A stretch of 48,921 nucleotides of DNA, taken from contig JBMNSJ010000010.1 in the NCBI GenBank assembly GCA_050945135.1, positions 1 to 48,921 on the forward strand. The letters run 5' to 3'. Origin of the DNA: WRIS01 sp050945135. GTDB taxonomy: Bacteria > Actinomycetota > Coriobacteriia > Coriobacteriales > Eggerthellaceae. Within the stretch, counting starts at the first letter, position 1; each line of letters opens with the position of its first letter. The translations under genes were made by a program, and so were the position numbers. The notes under the pieces were generated by a model. The model saw only the letters and a program-made list of their open reading frames with translations. It was not told where the DNA came from and did not search any database. Positions 25,690-35,132 of this stretch are shown in pieces.

Positions 25690-26407
25690 CAAGTATCACC
25701 ATCATCCTTTTACATGCAGGGCACTCAGAAAGTGGTGCCTCTGATTTAAGCTGGAGAAGCTTTCCTTCATCAAAACTATTTCTGCAAACACTGCAGGCAC
25801 CCCCATCGAGCTTGGAAATCCCTATGCCCCCATATCGTGCTTTCTTCTTTTCATAACTTGCTAGCAGTTCAGATTCGATTTCTTCGCTTGCAGCTGCTTG
25901 AAGTGCCTCCAAGCGTGCAATCTCGTTTTTGAGTGCTCCACCCTCTGCCTGAAAGCTGGCAATGCCTTCTTTTTCCTGGGTGTCAATTGCGTTTTGCGCT
26001 TCGATAATTTGAGCTTGAACCTGCTTAATTTGATCATTCTTTTCATCGAGTTCTTTTAGCTCGCCCTCAAGCGTGCTGCGCCTTTTTGCAACTCCCTCAA
26101 GATCTTTTGTAAGCGAAGAAATGGATCGATAATCTCCTTGTGCGTCGTCAATTTTTGCTTGAACTTCTTTTTGTTTTGTAGCCAATCGCTCATCTTCGTC
26201 ATTGATGCGCGTCATGCTTTGCTCGTTTTCTTTGAGCATTTCCGTGATTTGTTGAACTCTTGTCGCTACTTCAACTTTCTTTTCGCGCAACTTCAAAATG
26301 AGCTCGCGCTGCGGAAGCTCTTCAAGCTTCTTATGCAATCTCAGAAGCTCTAAATCTATCTTCTGTAGTTGAAGCAAGCGAGTGATTTCTTTTGTGCTAG
26401 CTTTCAT
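25682..26407 (-). CDS. coiled-coil protein with C4 zinc ribbon (zf-RING_7, CdsZ-like)
   Basis: 241-residue protein with a long coiled-coil hairpin over residues 5-195 (for example LLRLHKKLEELPQREL and TRINDEDERLATKQKE) and a C-terminal zinc ribbon with CSVC and CPAC pairs in GGACSVCRNSFDEGKL and LSECPACKRMM. Family function is not firmly established; nucleic-acid or ribosome binding has been suggested for related proteins. ATG 26407 is used; the in-frame ATG-less extension to 26452 would enter nif3. Together with nif3 and the RNase H gene it forms a conserved actinobacterial trio. Confidence 0.9.
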   Translation of the reverse strand: MKASTKEITRLLQLQKIDLELLRLHKKLEELPQRELILKLREKKVEVATRVQQITEMLKENEQSMTRINDEDERLATKQKEVQAKIDDAQGDYRSISSLTKDLEGVAKRRSTLEGELKELDEKNDQIKQVQAQIIEAQNAIDTQEKEGIASFQAEGGALKNEIARLEALQAAASEEIESELLASYEKKKARYGGIGISKLDGGACSVCRNSFDEGKLLQLKSEAPLSECPACKRMMVILDA

Positions 26408-26421
26408 GACTCCACGCCTTT

Positions 26422-27312
26422 CTATAGTCGTGTTGTCTCCGGAGAGTCCCAATGAGACCCCTGGTCGATAACCGTAATAGCATCTTGAGCAAAATCTATC
26501 TTCTCTAATGCTGTTACGAGTACTCCCACGAGCGGTAATTCCGAAGTGTCGTGCCCGATGTCAATTATGTTTAAACCTGCTTCACAAGCCTCAAGGGCAT
26601 CGTGATAGCGTATTTCGCCACAAATTAGCACGTCAGCGTGTGCTTCGAGAGCTTTTGCGGGCAAATCTCCTGCCGAACCTGTGCACGTAACAATGCGTGT
26701 AACTTTTGTCGAGAAATCCCCCCATACTCGCGGATGACGACCAAATACTGAGGTGCAGCGAGCCGCAAGATGGCCTAGACTTAGCTCGTCTTCCGTTTCG
26801 GTAAGCTCACAAATCTGTCCGTAACCTTTTGAGCCGTCTTCATTGATGGGATCGAGAACACGCTTAAAGGTAAGACTCAATAAATTTGGAAGCACGTGCG
26901 CAGCTTCATAGCTTACGTCAAGACAGGTATGAAAGCTCATCAGTGCTACTTGATTCTGTATTGCTACCCACACCGTAGAACCGCTGTTTAGCTGCTCGGG
27001 CAGTGCCGGCACAAACAACTCAGGTGCTTCGAGAAAAGCCGGATGATGAGTCAGTAATACATTTGCTCCCGCTTTTCGTGCTGCGGAAATCGCAGCAAGG
27101 CTAGGATCGAGCGCTACTGCTACTCCCGTGACTTCAGTCATCGGATCACCAACTAACAAGCCTGTCCTATCCCATACTTCAGCATCCTGAGCTGGAAATA
27201 ACTTTAGAAGGCCTCGCTCCAATGAACGAACACTAAACTTTGAACTTCGGCTTGAAAGGGTTCCTGTCTGGACGTGAGCTAGATGGTTTTGTGATTGTGC
27301 GCCTGTAGCCAT
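26422..27312 (-). CDS. Nif3-like dinuclear metal center protein
   Basis: Member of the NIF3/YqfO family, which binds two metal ions; its biochemical role is uncertain, and it has been tentatively called a GTP cyclohydrolase I type 2. It has 296 residues. Visible are WDRTGLLVGDP, VALDPSLAAI, LLTHHPAFLEAP (metal His pair), FHTCLDV, and the C-terminal GEIRYHDALEA and IGHDTSELPLV with metal ligands. ATG 27312 has GGGAG upstream. A TTG at 27342 would add ten residues and is less likely. Confidence 0.9.
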   Translation of the reverse strand: MATGAQSQNHLAHVQTGTLSSRSSKFSVRSLERGLLKLFPAQDAEVWDRTGLLVGDPMTEVTGVAVALDPSLAAISAARKAGANVLLTHHPAFLEAPELFVPALPEQLNSGSTVWVAIQNQVALMSFHTCLDVSYEAAHVLPNLLSLTFKRVLDPINEDGSKGYGQICELTETEDELSLGHLAARCTSVFGRHPRVWGDFSTKVTRIVTCTGSAGDLPAKALEAHADVLICGEIRYHDALEACEAGLNIIDIGHDTSELPLVGVLVTALEKIDFAQDAITVIDQGSHWDSPETTRL

Positions 27313-27342
27313 TGGTAACTCCCTCCCCGAGAATACATTCAA

Positions 27343-28152
27343 CTAATCAATTGTAATGCTGCATCGATCTTTGCTCGTTGTCGGAACGGTAATCTCACGA
27401 TAACCACTTTCATACATAAGCTTTATGCCATCATCTAAACCGCGAGCTACATTTGCCGGTGTATGCGCGTCGGTTCCAATCGAACAAGGCACCTCCGCAT
27501 GTCTAAATTCTTGTAACAGACCTGGTGCTGGATACATTTCTTTGCAAGCATAAAAAGCTCCCGACGTATTAACCTCCACCATACGCCCTGCCACACGTGC
27601 TGCTTCTGCTGCCTCCCGATAAAGCTCAGTCGGATCAAAACTGGGTCGATAACCAAACTTCTTGCACAGGTCGGGATGAGACATGATGGTAAAAGGTTCA
27701 TCGGATAAGACTGCCTTACACCACAACTCAAAATAGCGTCGCCATATGTAATCTGCGCCCAGTTCATCCCAGCGACCTTTCTGACTTGGATCATCAAATG
27801 CCCATCCATCAACAAAATGAACCGATCCAAGCACAAGGTCAAACCGAGATAAGTCTTTTTGCTCGGGAGCGCGATCCTCCTCGGCACCGAGCCAGTCCAT
27901 TTCACAACCTAAAAGAATGTGCATATCCGGATTCTTGCTACGAGCTTGTAAAACATCGGCTTCGTAGGAGTCAAGATCTTCGGCTCGCATACTTAAGTAG
28001 GCGTCATAATCTAGTGCGGTGCTTAAAGGAAAATGCTCAGTTACCGCGAGTCGAACTATTCCCTTCTGCTTAGCTGCAGCTACCAATGCCTCAACACTAC
28101 CCTCACCATGTCCACAGTAGGAGGTATGAGTGTGCATATTTACTCGTTCCAT
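27343..28152 (-). CDS. PHP-domain histidinol-phosphatase family protein
   Basis: PHP-fold metal-dependent phosphoesterase of the HisJ/HisK type, 269 residues. It has NMHTHTSYCGHGEGS (metal-binding HxH), VTEHFPLS, GCEMDWL, GSVHFVDGW and IMSHPDLCKKFG, and ends with the metal motif IGTDAHTPANVARG. Histidinol phosphate is the usual substrate, but no other his gene is in the window, so the true substrate is open. ATG 28152 has GAGGG upstream; the gene lies 14 bp after the cysteine desulfurase. Confidence 0.88.
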   Translation of the reverse strand: MERVNMHTHTSYCGHGEGSVEALVAAAKQKGIVRLAVTEHFPLSTALDYDAYLSMRAEDLDSYEADVLQARSKNPDMHILLGCEMDWLGAEEDRAPEQKDLSRFDLVLGSVHFVDGWAFDDPSQKGRWDELGADYIWRRYFELWCKAVLSDEPFTIMSHPDLCKKFGYRPSFDPTELYREAAEAARVAGRMVEVNTSGAFYACKEMYPAPGLLQEFRHAEVPCSIGTDAHTPANVARGLDDGIKLMYESGYREITVPTTSKDRCSITID

Positions 28153-28166
28153 GAATTCCCTCTTCG

Positions 28167-29363
28167 TTAATAAATACTTTCGGCTAATGCCTCAATAAAC
28201 GCGTCGATATCTTTCTCTTGCGTACTTTTACCCATAGAAATGCGTACCGAACCATAAGCTGCGTCTCGACTAAGTCCAATAGCACTCAACACATGACTAG
28301 GCTCTAAAGAATTTGTTGAACAAGCCGACCCACCTGATACGGCAAAACCTCTCATATCAAGGCGAAGGATTAAGGTTTCGCTCTCAAAACCCTGAACACT
28401 TAGGTTTACAATATGTGGCAAGAAATCTTGACTTCCCGGCTCAACACTAACCACCGGACTCACCGCCTCAATACCCAGACAACGCTCATACAGATAATCT
28501 CGCAGTTTGCGAAGACGAAGCTGCTCTGTATCGAGTGAGGCAAGCGAAGCAGAGGCCGCTGCAGCAAACGCCGCAGCTCCGCAAACGTTTTGCGTGCCAC
28601 TTCGTCTATTTGTTTCTTGACCGCCGCCAAGCATATAAGGGGTAAAGGGCGTGGTATTTTTTAGGTACAAAGCACCTATCCCTTTGGGCCCTCCAATTTT
28701 ATGCGCCGAAATAGATGCCGCATCAACACCAAGCTCTTTAAGATTGAGATTAACTTTCCCGAAAGCCTGTACTGCATCAGTATGAAAATACGCACCCGCG
28801 TCATGTGCAATCGCAACAAGCTGTTCAAGTGGCTGAATGGATCCAATTTCATTGTTTGCACTTTGTATGGACACAAGAACGGTATTTTCCCGTAAAGCAG
28901 CGGCAAGTAATCGCGCCTCAATAAAGCCCTGCCTATCGGGCTTTAAAAAGCTTAGCTCACAAGCCTTTGCTCCTAGAGCACGTGCCGCAGCTAGCACTGA
29001 ATCATGTTCGATTTCAGTGGTAATAATATGAGGCACAAAATCTCGCTTACCCGCCTGCGTTGCCTGCTTTTTACACGCCGAGACAATTCCGAATAAAGCC
29101 GAATTATTAGATTCTGTCGCACTTGAAGTGAATATGAGTTCGTCCTCGCGTTTGAGCCCTAAGCTCTTAGCAAGCAACTTTCTTGCCTCCTCAAGGGCGA
29201 GAAAAGCATTTCGTCCATAGCTATGAAGAGAGTTTGCATTCGCACCTTTTACAAGACCCTGTTCTCCCACCACTAGGTAAGGCCCCATTGCCTCTTTTGC
29301 CTCAGCACAAAGTGGCGTAGTGGCTGCCCAATCCAGATAGGTGTAGTGAATATCTTCGGACAT
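28167..29363 (-). CDS. cysteine desulfurase (NifS/IscS-type)
   Basis: PLP enzyme that takes sulfur from cysteine for Fe-S clusters or tRNA thiolation. It has 398 residues. LDWAATTPL is at the N-terminus, SAHKIGGPKGIGAL carries the PLP lysine (Lys222), RSGTQNV follows, and the persulfide Cys348 lies in GGSACSTNSLEPSHV. No scaffold gene (iscU or sufU) or mnmA is adjacent, so the acceptor is unknown. Its ATG shares a base with the rpe stop (TAATG at 29363). Confidence 0.93.
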   Translation of the reverse strand: MSEDIHYTYLDWAATTPLCAEAKEAMGPYLVVGEQGLVKGANANSLHSYGRNAFLALEEARKLLAKSLGLKREDELIFTSSATESNNSALFGIVSACKKQATQAGKRDFVPHIITTEIEHDSVLAAARALGAKACELSFLKPDRQGFIEARLLAAALRENTVLVSIQSANNEIGSIQPLEQLVAIAHDAGAYFHTDAVQAFGKVNLNLKELGVDAASISAHKIGGPKGIGALYLKNTTPFTPYMLGGGQETNRRSGTQNVCGAAAFAAAASASLASLDTEQLRLRKLRDYLYERCLGIEAVSPVVSVEPGSQDFLPHIVNLSVQGFESETLILRLDMRGFAVSGGSACSTNSLEPSHVLSAIGLSRDAAYGSVRISMGKSTQEKDIDAFIEALAESIY

Positions 29364-30055
29364 TATGCAGTCCTTTGCGCATCATTTGACACCTGTTTAA
29401 TCTGTGCAATAGCTGCACCTATATCACTAGCTCCAAAGACCGCATTTCCCGCTACAAGCACATCGGCACCTGCGCTCACTACCCGTGAGGCAGTTTCAAG
29501 GCCTATCCCTCCGTCTACCTCGATGAGCGGAGCTAGGTTCTTTTCGCGCGCAATACGTACCACTTCGGCAACTTTGTTTTCGCTGCCCTCGATATAGGAC
29601 TGACCCGAAAACCCAGGATTGACGCTCATGACCAAAACCATGTCGAGCTCAGACATAAAAGGCTCAAGTGAAGATACCGGAGTAGCTGGTTTTATGGTTA
29701 GAGCCGCTAACAAACCAGCATCCTTTATCAACTGTAATGCTTGTTCAGTTTTTGCCCGATCGTCCTCGTAGGGCTCTACATGGAAATTTACGATATCGGC
29801 ACCTGCGTCAATAAACCAAGGTATTTGCTCAAGCGGATTCGAAATCATCAAGTGAACATCGAGCGGTAACTTTGTTATAGCACGCAATTGTTTTACGAAA
29901 GGAACACCAATGGTGAGATTAGGAACGAAGTGTCCATCCATCACATCGATATGAATAAACTCAGCTCCGCCTTCCTTAATGCTGCGAATAGATTCTTCCA
30001 TGTGCATAAAATCCGCTGACAAAATTGAAGGTGCGATTCTTACGGGCTGAAACAT
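29363..30055 (-). CDS. rpe: ribulose-phosphate 3-epimerase
   Basis: Interconverts ribulose-5-phosphate and xylulose-5-phosphate in the pentose phosphate pathway. It has 230 residues of TIM-barrel fold: RIAPSILSADFMHM, IHIDVMDGHFVPNLTIG (metal and catalytic Asp), LDVHLMISNP, MSVNPGFSGQSYI and EVDGGIG. ATG 30055 has AGGGAG upstream; an extension to 30160 lacks family similarity. Confidence 0.97.
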   Translation of the reverse strand: MFQPVRIAPSILSADFMHMEESIRSIKEGGAEFIHIDVMDGHFVPNLTIGVPFVKQLRAITKLPLDVHLMISNPLEQIPWFIDAGADIVNFHVEPYEDDRAKTEQALQLIKDAGLLAALTIKPATPVSSLEPFMSELDMVLVMSVNPGFSGQSYIEGSENKVAEVVRIAREKNLAPLIEVDGGIGLETASRVVSAGADVLVAGNAVFGASDIGAAIAQIKQVSNDAQRTA

Positions 30056-30212
30056 TTGCTCCCTTTCTTTCTCAAACCTCTTCGATTGTAACCCAAGTTT
30101 GAAAGCACTGTTTTTAAGTCTTCGACAATCCATCAAATACCAGAGAAGATGCTTGAGCACTCAACAAAAGAACAAGTAAGCGTACTTGTATGCATAGACA
30201 CTTTAGCGAGAG

Positions 30213-30239
30213 TTGCGCAGATACAGAAACTGCTATACT
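30213..30239 (+). promoter_or_regulatory. promoter of ogt
   Basis: TTGCGC (30213-30218) and TATACT (30234-30239) with TGC directly before the -10 (extended -10); the 15-base spacing is short. It lies about 30 bp upstream of the ogt ribosome site in the divergent rpe/ogt gap. Confidence 0.5.
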
Positions 30240-30267
30240 TTCTATCAGGTTATTAGGAGGGATGCCC

Positions 30268-30747
30268 ATGAACGTGCCATCACTTAGCTACTTTGTCTAC
30301 CGCACACCCGTTGGTTCAGTAAGCATCGCAAGCGATGGAAGCTCCATTACGCATGTTCTTCTTGGAGAGCACACCCTACCAGGTACTCAGAAGGCCTGCG
30401 AGATTACCAACCGAGCAGCACAAGAGCTCCAAGAATACTTCGCGGGTAAACGATTCAGCTTTGATTTACCCCTTAATCCGAAAGGTAGCGATTTCCAAAA
30501 ACAGGTATGGGCCGCCCTGCAAAACATCCCTTATGGCGAAACACGAAGCTACGCAGATGTTGCCAAAGCAATCGGGAACCCTCAAGCTCAACGAGCCGTT
30601 GGCTCAGCCAACAATAAGAATCCCATCCATATACTGATTCCCTGCCATCGCGTTATAACAAGTGACGGGAAACTGGGCGGCTATGCCGCAGGAGTTACAA
30701 CAAAGCAGTTCTTGCTTGACCTTGAGCGCAATGCTCAAAAGGCATAA
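30268..30747 (+). CDS. ogt: methylated-DNA--[protein]-cysteine S-methyltransferase
   Basis: Suicide repair protein that removes alkyl groups from O6-guanine. It has 159 residues; the acceptor Cys126 lies in IPCHRVI, preceded by RAVGSANNKNPIHIL and the helix-turn-helix region QNIPYGETRSYADVAKAIG. ATG 30268 has AGGAGG seven bases upstream. It is one of two plus-strand genes and meets gpsA tail to tail with only 2 bases between the stops. Confidence 0.95.
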   Translation: MNVPSLSYFVYRTPVGSVSIASDGSSITHVLLGEHTLPGTQKACEITNRAAQELQEYFAGKRFSFDLPLNPKGSDFQKQVWAALQNIPYGETRSYADVAKAIGNPQAQRAVGSANNKNPIHILIPCHRVITSDGKLGGYAAGVTTKQFLLDLERNAQKA

Positions 30748-30749
30748 GC

Positions 30750-31754
30750 CTACTCCATGCCCCAGAACTCTGTCGTGAGAGGTCGGTCTGCTAATTCGAC
30801 AGCAGCAGCTTCGATGTTGGCGCCCTCCCAAACAACGCTTCTCACGACTTGCGTAATTGGTAATTCAACCCTATGTAAATCAGCAAGGGTTTTTAGCGTC
30901 TTACACGCATAAGCTCCCTCAGCAACCATATGAGTCTCTTCGATAAAGTCATCGAGATTCTTTCCCTTACTGAGCATCTCTCCAAAACGCCTGTTTCGTG
31001 AATGCTCTGACATGCACGTTGCAATCAAATCACCTGCACCAGCAAGTCCCATGCACGTGATAGCTTGCCCGCCACAAGCCTGAACCAAGCGGCTCATTTC
31101 GGCAAGACCACGCGTTACCAGCAACGCGGCGGTATTATCACCGTAGCCAAGTCCATAAGAAAGCCCAACTGCAATGGCAATAACGTTTTTAAATGCCGCA
31201 CAAAGTTCTACGCCAACGACGTCGTCGCTGATGTAGGTTCTGAACGTATCTGAAGCAAAAAGAACCTGGAAGAATTCAGCTGTTTCTTGAGATGAAGAAG
31301 CGATAACCGTAGCCGCAGGAATTTTTCTAATAACCTCTTCAGCATGGTTTGGTCCAGATAAAACAGCAAATCGATGCAGGCCACCCATCTCTGATTCAAA
31401 AATTTCAACAGGAAGCATACCACTTCCCTCTTCGACGCCTTTTGAGCAAATAATGACGGGGAAATCACTATCAACAACCTGTGCCATAGCTTGCGCAACT
31501 CCACGCAAAAGACTCGAAGGTGTAACTATGACAGCAGCGTGAGCAAAACGGAGCGCATCCGCATGAGATGAAGTTGCCACAATATTTTCTGACAGAGCAA
31601 AATCGCTTAGATAGCGAGGGTTGCGGTGCTCATTGTTAACCGCAGCAACAACGCTGGCCTTACGCGCCCAGAAACCTACGTTGTGTCCGTTTAGGGCAAG
31701 AGTTTGAGCAAGAGCTGTTCCCCAAGAACCCGCACCAATAACCGATACTTTCAT
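30750..31754 (-). CDS. gpsA: glycerol-3-phosphate dehydrogenase [NAD(P)+]
   Basis: Makes sn-glycerol-3-phosphate, the acceptor used by PlsY. It has 334 residues: VIGAGSWGTALA Rossmann motif at the N-terminus, VLSGPNHAEEV, ELCAAFKNVIAIAVG with the catalytic Lys, MGLAGAGDLIATC and SRNRRFGEMLSKG. ATG 31754 follows GGAGGG; an in-frame GTG at 31760 is unlikely. It follows plsY by 43 bp, giving a phospholipid precursor pair. Confidence 0.97.
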   Translation of the reverse strand: MKVSVIGAGSWGTALAQTLALNGHNVGFWARKASVVAAVNNEHRNPRYLSDFALSENIVATSSHADALRFAHAAVIVTPSSLLRGVAQAMAQVVDSDFPVIICSKGVEEGSGMLPVEIFESEMGGLHRFAVLSGPNHAEEVIRKIPAATVIASSSQETAEFFQVLFASDTFRTYISDDVVGVELCAAFKNVIAIAVGLSYGLGYGDNTAALLVTRGLAEMSRLVQACGGQAITCMGLAGAGDLIATCMSEHSRNRRFGEMLSKGKNLDDFIEETHMVAEGAYACKTLKTLADLHRVELPITQVVRSVVWEGANIEAAAVELADRPLTTEFWGME

Positions 31755-31797
31755 TGTCACCCTCCAGATCGCTTACAAGCATACGCTTTCATGAGCC

Positions 31798-32541
31798 CTA
31801 TAAAGTTTTATTGGCGTTCTTCTTTTTGTCTCCGACACGACTTTCTGTACCAGAGAGCAAACGTTTGATATTTTCTCTATGTGCCCAGACTACCACCAAT
31901 CCGCCTAGACTACAGAACAATATGGCAGCCGGGTTTCCCCAGAAATACAATAGCGACATAAAGGGGCAAAGCAGTGCCGCCGCTACCGATCCCGCTGATA
32001 CATAGCGGGTAACTAACACAATCACAATAAATAGTGCGAGCTCGATACATGCTCCAACAACTCCGAAGGTGATAAACAAACAACCCACAGCCACCGCAAC
32101 ACCTTTGCCACCCTTAAACTTTAGCCAGGGTGAAAAGACATGCCCGCAGATACAACCAAAGAAAGATAGAGCGAGCAGAACCTGAGTGAAAGCAACAGCA
32201 AAATATGCAGGATCGCCGAATGGCCCAACACCAAAGGGCGCAAGCATCGAAAATAGCTCACTAGCAACAGCATCCTGGCCGCGGAGCGCAAGAAAAGCCT
32301 GCCCAATCCATAAGCCCAGAAAACCCGACAAAATACCTTTACCAAAATCGAGAAGGAAGACTGAAAAACCGCCAACCTTTCCCATGGTTCTTATTGCGTT
32401 AGTGGTTCCAATATTGCCTGATCCGTGCTTTCTGATATCGGTCTTATAAAACACGCGAGAAATAATCAAGCCAAAGGGAATTGATCCCAAAAGAAACGTT
32501 ACAACAAATGTCAAAACGAATGCATCAATGAAATCTTGCAT
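31798..32541 (-). CDS. plsY: acyl-phosphate glycerol-3-phosphate acyltransferase PlsY
   Basis: Integral membrane enzyme that transfers the acyl group from acyl-phosphate (made by PlsX) to glycerol-3-phosphate. It has 247 residues, several hydrophobic segments, and the three family motifs HGSGNIGTTNA, KGGKGVAVAVG and AHRENIKRLLSGTE. It is longer than the usual 200 residues because of a loop around LRGQDAVASELFSM and GVGPFGDP. It starts 6 bases after der, with AAAGGA inside the der end. Confidence 0.95.
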   Translation of the reverse strand: MQDFIDAFVLTFVVTFLLGSIPFGLIISRVFYKTDIRKHGSGNIGTTNAIRTMGKVGGFSVFLLDFGKGILSGFLGLWIGQAFLALRGQDAVASELFSMLAPFGVGPFGDPAYFAVAFTQVLLALSFFGCICGHVFSPWLKFKGGKGVAVAVGCLFITFGVVGACIELALFIVIVLVTRYVSAGSVAAALLCPFMSLLYFWGNPAAILFCSLGGLVVVWAHRENIKRLLSGTESRVGDKKKNANKTL

Positions 32542-32547
32542 GCGCTT

Positions 32548-33867
32548 TTAATCCTTTCGTTTGAACTTAATCTGGATGGGTGTTCCCACTAAATTAAAAC
32601 TCGCTCTGAGTCGATTTTCAAGATAGCGTGTGTAGTTATCGTCAACCATCTCAGGGTGATTTGCAAAGAAAGTAAATCGCGGCGGACAGGTGCCTGTTTG
32701 CGTGACATACTTCATGCGTAGAACCATTTTACCGCGACTTATCGTATGTCCAAAATCGCGCACTTCTTGAAGCCAAGCGTTTAATTTACTGGTAGAAATG
32801 GTCTGTCGATAATTCTCGTTAGCCTCATCAAGCGCTTCCCAAATGCGGTTTACACGCTTTCCGGTGAGCGCAGACATTGAAATTACCGGCGCAAATCCAA
32901 CAAACATAAGTCTATCGGCGATTCTTTCGCGAACCTCCGCCTTTGCCTCAGGCCCTTCCACCAGATCCCACTTATTCAAAACGATAACCATGGCGCATCC
33001 ACGCTCTACGGCAAAGCCCGCAACACGTTGATCTTGATCGGTTAAACCGATGCTGCCATCAATTACTAAAACTGCGACATCGCTTCGATCGATTGCACGC
33101 ATTGCACGCACGAAGCCGTAATACTCAACATCTTGATCTATCTGACTTTTTCGACGCAATCCTGCGGTGTCTACTATGGTGTAGTGCCGGCCTTCGTGCT
33201 CGATAGTGGTATCAATGGCATCACGCGTGGTGCCCGCCACATCTGAGACTATGGAACGATCTGCTTTAATTAGCTGATTGGCTAGCGAAGACTTACCCGC
33301 ATTAGGGCGTCCAATAATGGCGATACGAATGCTATCAACATCTTCTTCGTCTATATCATCTACGGGTACTTTCTTGAGCTCTTCAGCCATGCCATCCAAA
33401 AGATCGCCCGTTCCCAACCCGTGAAAAGCAGAAATCGGCCAGGGGTCTCCTAGGCCAAGCTGATAAAACTCATACATTTCATCGTACTTATTAGGCGTGT
33501 CAAGCTTATTGACTGCAAGCATTACTGGCTTTCCAGAACGCTGAAGAATGCGCGCAACTTCTTGGTCATCTGAATTGATGCCCGTTTTCCCATCAACAAG
33601 AAAAACGATAAGGTCTGCCTCATTAGTAGCAATAAATGCTTGATTTCTTATTGATTCCTGAAAACCATCCTCGGTGCCAATCTCGATACCACCGGTATCG
33701 ATAAGCATAAATTCGACACCGTTCCAGTCAGCTTCATGATACGAACGATCACGCGTAACTCCACGCATTTCGTGAACAATAGCCTCATCGGCTTGCGTCA
33801 GTCTATTTACGAAAGTGGATTTTCCCACATTCGGACGGCCTACGACCGCAACTACGGGTAAAGACAT
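32548..33867 (-). CDS. der: ribosome biogenesis GTPase Der (EngA)
   Basis: Double-GTPase for 50S subunit assembly. It has 439 residues: first G domain with GRPNVGKSTFVNRL (near 10) and DTGGIEIG, second with GRPNAGKSSLANQLI and DTAGLRRKSQID, LNKWDLVEG, and a C-terminal KH-like domain with YVTQTGTCPPRFTFFAN. ATG 33867 has AGAGGA upstream. The der-plsY-gpsA order is widespread. Confidence 0.98.
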   Translation of the reverse strand: MSLPVVAVVGRPNVGKSTFVNRLTQADEAIVHEMRGVTRDRSYHEADWNGVEFMLIDTGGIEIGTEDGFQESIRNQAFIATNEADLIVFLVDGKTGINSDDQEVARILQRSGKPVMLAVNKLDTPNKYDEMYEFYQLGLGDPWPISAFHGLGTGDLLDGMAEELKKVPVDDIDEEDVDSIRIAIIGRPNAGKSSLANQLIKADRSIVSDVAGTTRDAIDTTIEHEGRHYTIVDTAGLRRKSQIDQDVEYYGFVRAMRAIDRSDVAVLVIDGSIGLTDQDQRVAGFAVERGCAMVIVLNKWDLVEGPEAKAEVRERIADRLMFVGFAPVISMSALTGKRVNRIWEALDEANENYRQTISTSKLNAWLQEVRDFGHTISRGKMVLRMKYVTQTGTCPPRFTFFANHPEMVDDNYTRYLENRLRASFNLVGTPIQIKFKRKD

Positions 33868-33956
33868 AGTATTCCTCTTACACTGCAGAGCGATAAACCT
33901 CTGCTATAGGTTATGTTTCGGTGTACAGGATACCACGTGCGACGCAGCGTTTTCCT

Positions 33957-35081
33957 CTACAGATAGGTCATGGGGTCGACAGGTGTTCCGTTGACTGCAA
34001 CCTCAAAATGCAAATGCGCTCCGTACGAATCACCTGTATTACCAACGGCACCAATGTTTTGACCGCGGGAGACTTGCTCGCCAGGGCTTACGTAGGTAAC
34101 CGAAGAGTGCATATAGGTAGTTTTGAGGCCATTACCATGCATGATAACAATCCAGTTACCTGCTCCACCGTTATAGCCACCACCATTGGTAGCATACAGC
34201 ACGGTGCCAGACTCGGCTGCATAATAAGGAGTTCCCTCCCCAGCTGCAAAGTCAACGCCATTATGATTGGTTCCCCAGCGAGGACCAAAAGTTGAACTCA
34301 CGGTTCCGCCTGGAAGTGGATGGTTCAGAATTCCGCTACCAGAAACTACTGATTGTCCTGGAGGATAGTAGGTGGAGCCTGATTCTGCCGCAGAGGCACG
34401 TGCTTGGGCTTCTGCTGCCTGTGCAGCCGCTTCAGCAGCCGCCGCTTCTTCTGCAGCCAAAGCTGCTGCCTCAGCAGTAATGCTTGCTGCTTCGTTGCGC
34501 AGTGAGGACTGTGTGGTAGAAATCTGGGTCTTTAGTTCTTCAGCGGTCTTAACTTTTTCTGCCGCTATGTTTTTCTGTGTTTCAAACTCGGCACGTGCAG
34601 CTTCAGCTTCTGCTCGCAAATCTTTTGTTTCTTGCACAAGCTCGGCATCTTGCGTACTGATTTTTTCAATCATATCCCATGAGGTAAGGAACTCTTCAAA
34701 GGTGCTTGCCCCTAATAAAACATCAAGAAATGTAGAAGATCCACCTTTATACATAGAGTTTGCTCGATCGCCAAGACGCTCTTGCAATACCGTTATACGC
34801 TTCTCAGCTGCTTCTTTTCGAGCTTGCGCTTCTTCCATTGCAGTCTTAGCTGCCTCATGCTCGGCCATTGCAGTATCATAATCGCTTTGCGCCTGATTCA
34901 GTTCTGTCTGCAAAGCATCGACACGCTGCAGTATTGCATCGGCTTCTGCATATTTCTCTGCGGAAGTAACCGCATAAGCGGATTGGAGAGGACCCATACT
35001 AAGGGCGAGGATGAGGGCTAAAACGCCCGCCCAAATAACTTTGAGCGAAGAGCGTGTGCCTTGTGTGTTTAGAGTCTGCAT
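33957..35081 (-). CDS. secreted M23 peptidase with coiled coil (EnvC-like)
   Basis: Exported zinc endopeptidase likely acting on peptidoglycan cross-bridges. It has 374 residues: a signal peptide (hydrophobic LKVIWAGVLALILALSMG, likely cut after QSAYA), a long coiled coil (about 40-230, Ala/Glu rich), a Pro/Ser linker, and a C-terminal M23 domain with the metal residues in NHNGVDFA and HLHFEVAVNG. The ATG at 35081 has AAAAGG upstream. It separates ispH from der and has its own candidate promoter. Confidence 0.92.
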   Translation of the reverse strand: MQTLNTQGTRSSLKVIWAGVLALILALSMGPLQSAYAVTSAEKYAEADAILQRVDALQTELNQAQSDYDTAMAEHEAAKTAMEEAQARKEAAEKRITVLQERLGDRANSMYKGGSSTFLDVLLGASTFEEFLTSWDMIEKISTQDAELVQETKDLRAEAEAARAEFETQKNIAAEKVKTAEELKTQISTTQSSLRNEAASITAEAAALAAEEAAAAEAAAQAAEAQARASAAESGSTYYPPGQSVVSGSGILNHPLPGGTVSSTFGPRWGTNHNGVDFAAGEGTPYYAAESGTVLYATNGGGYNGGAGNWIVIMHGNGLKTTYMHSSVTYVSPGEQVSRGQNIGAVGNTGDSYGAHLHFEVAVNGTPVDPMTYL

Positions 35082-35132
35082 ATGCACCTTTTCTTCAATT
35101 AGCGGTTCAAACTTGTCTTTACCGCATCAAAG

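Noticed and set aside
34372..34881. A 169-codon plus-strand frame rich in Ser and Ala
   Set aside because: It mirrors the Ala/Glu-rich coiled coil of the M23 peptidase on the other strand.
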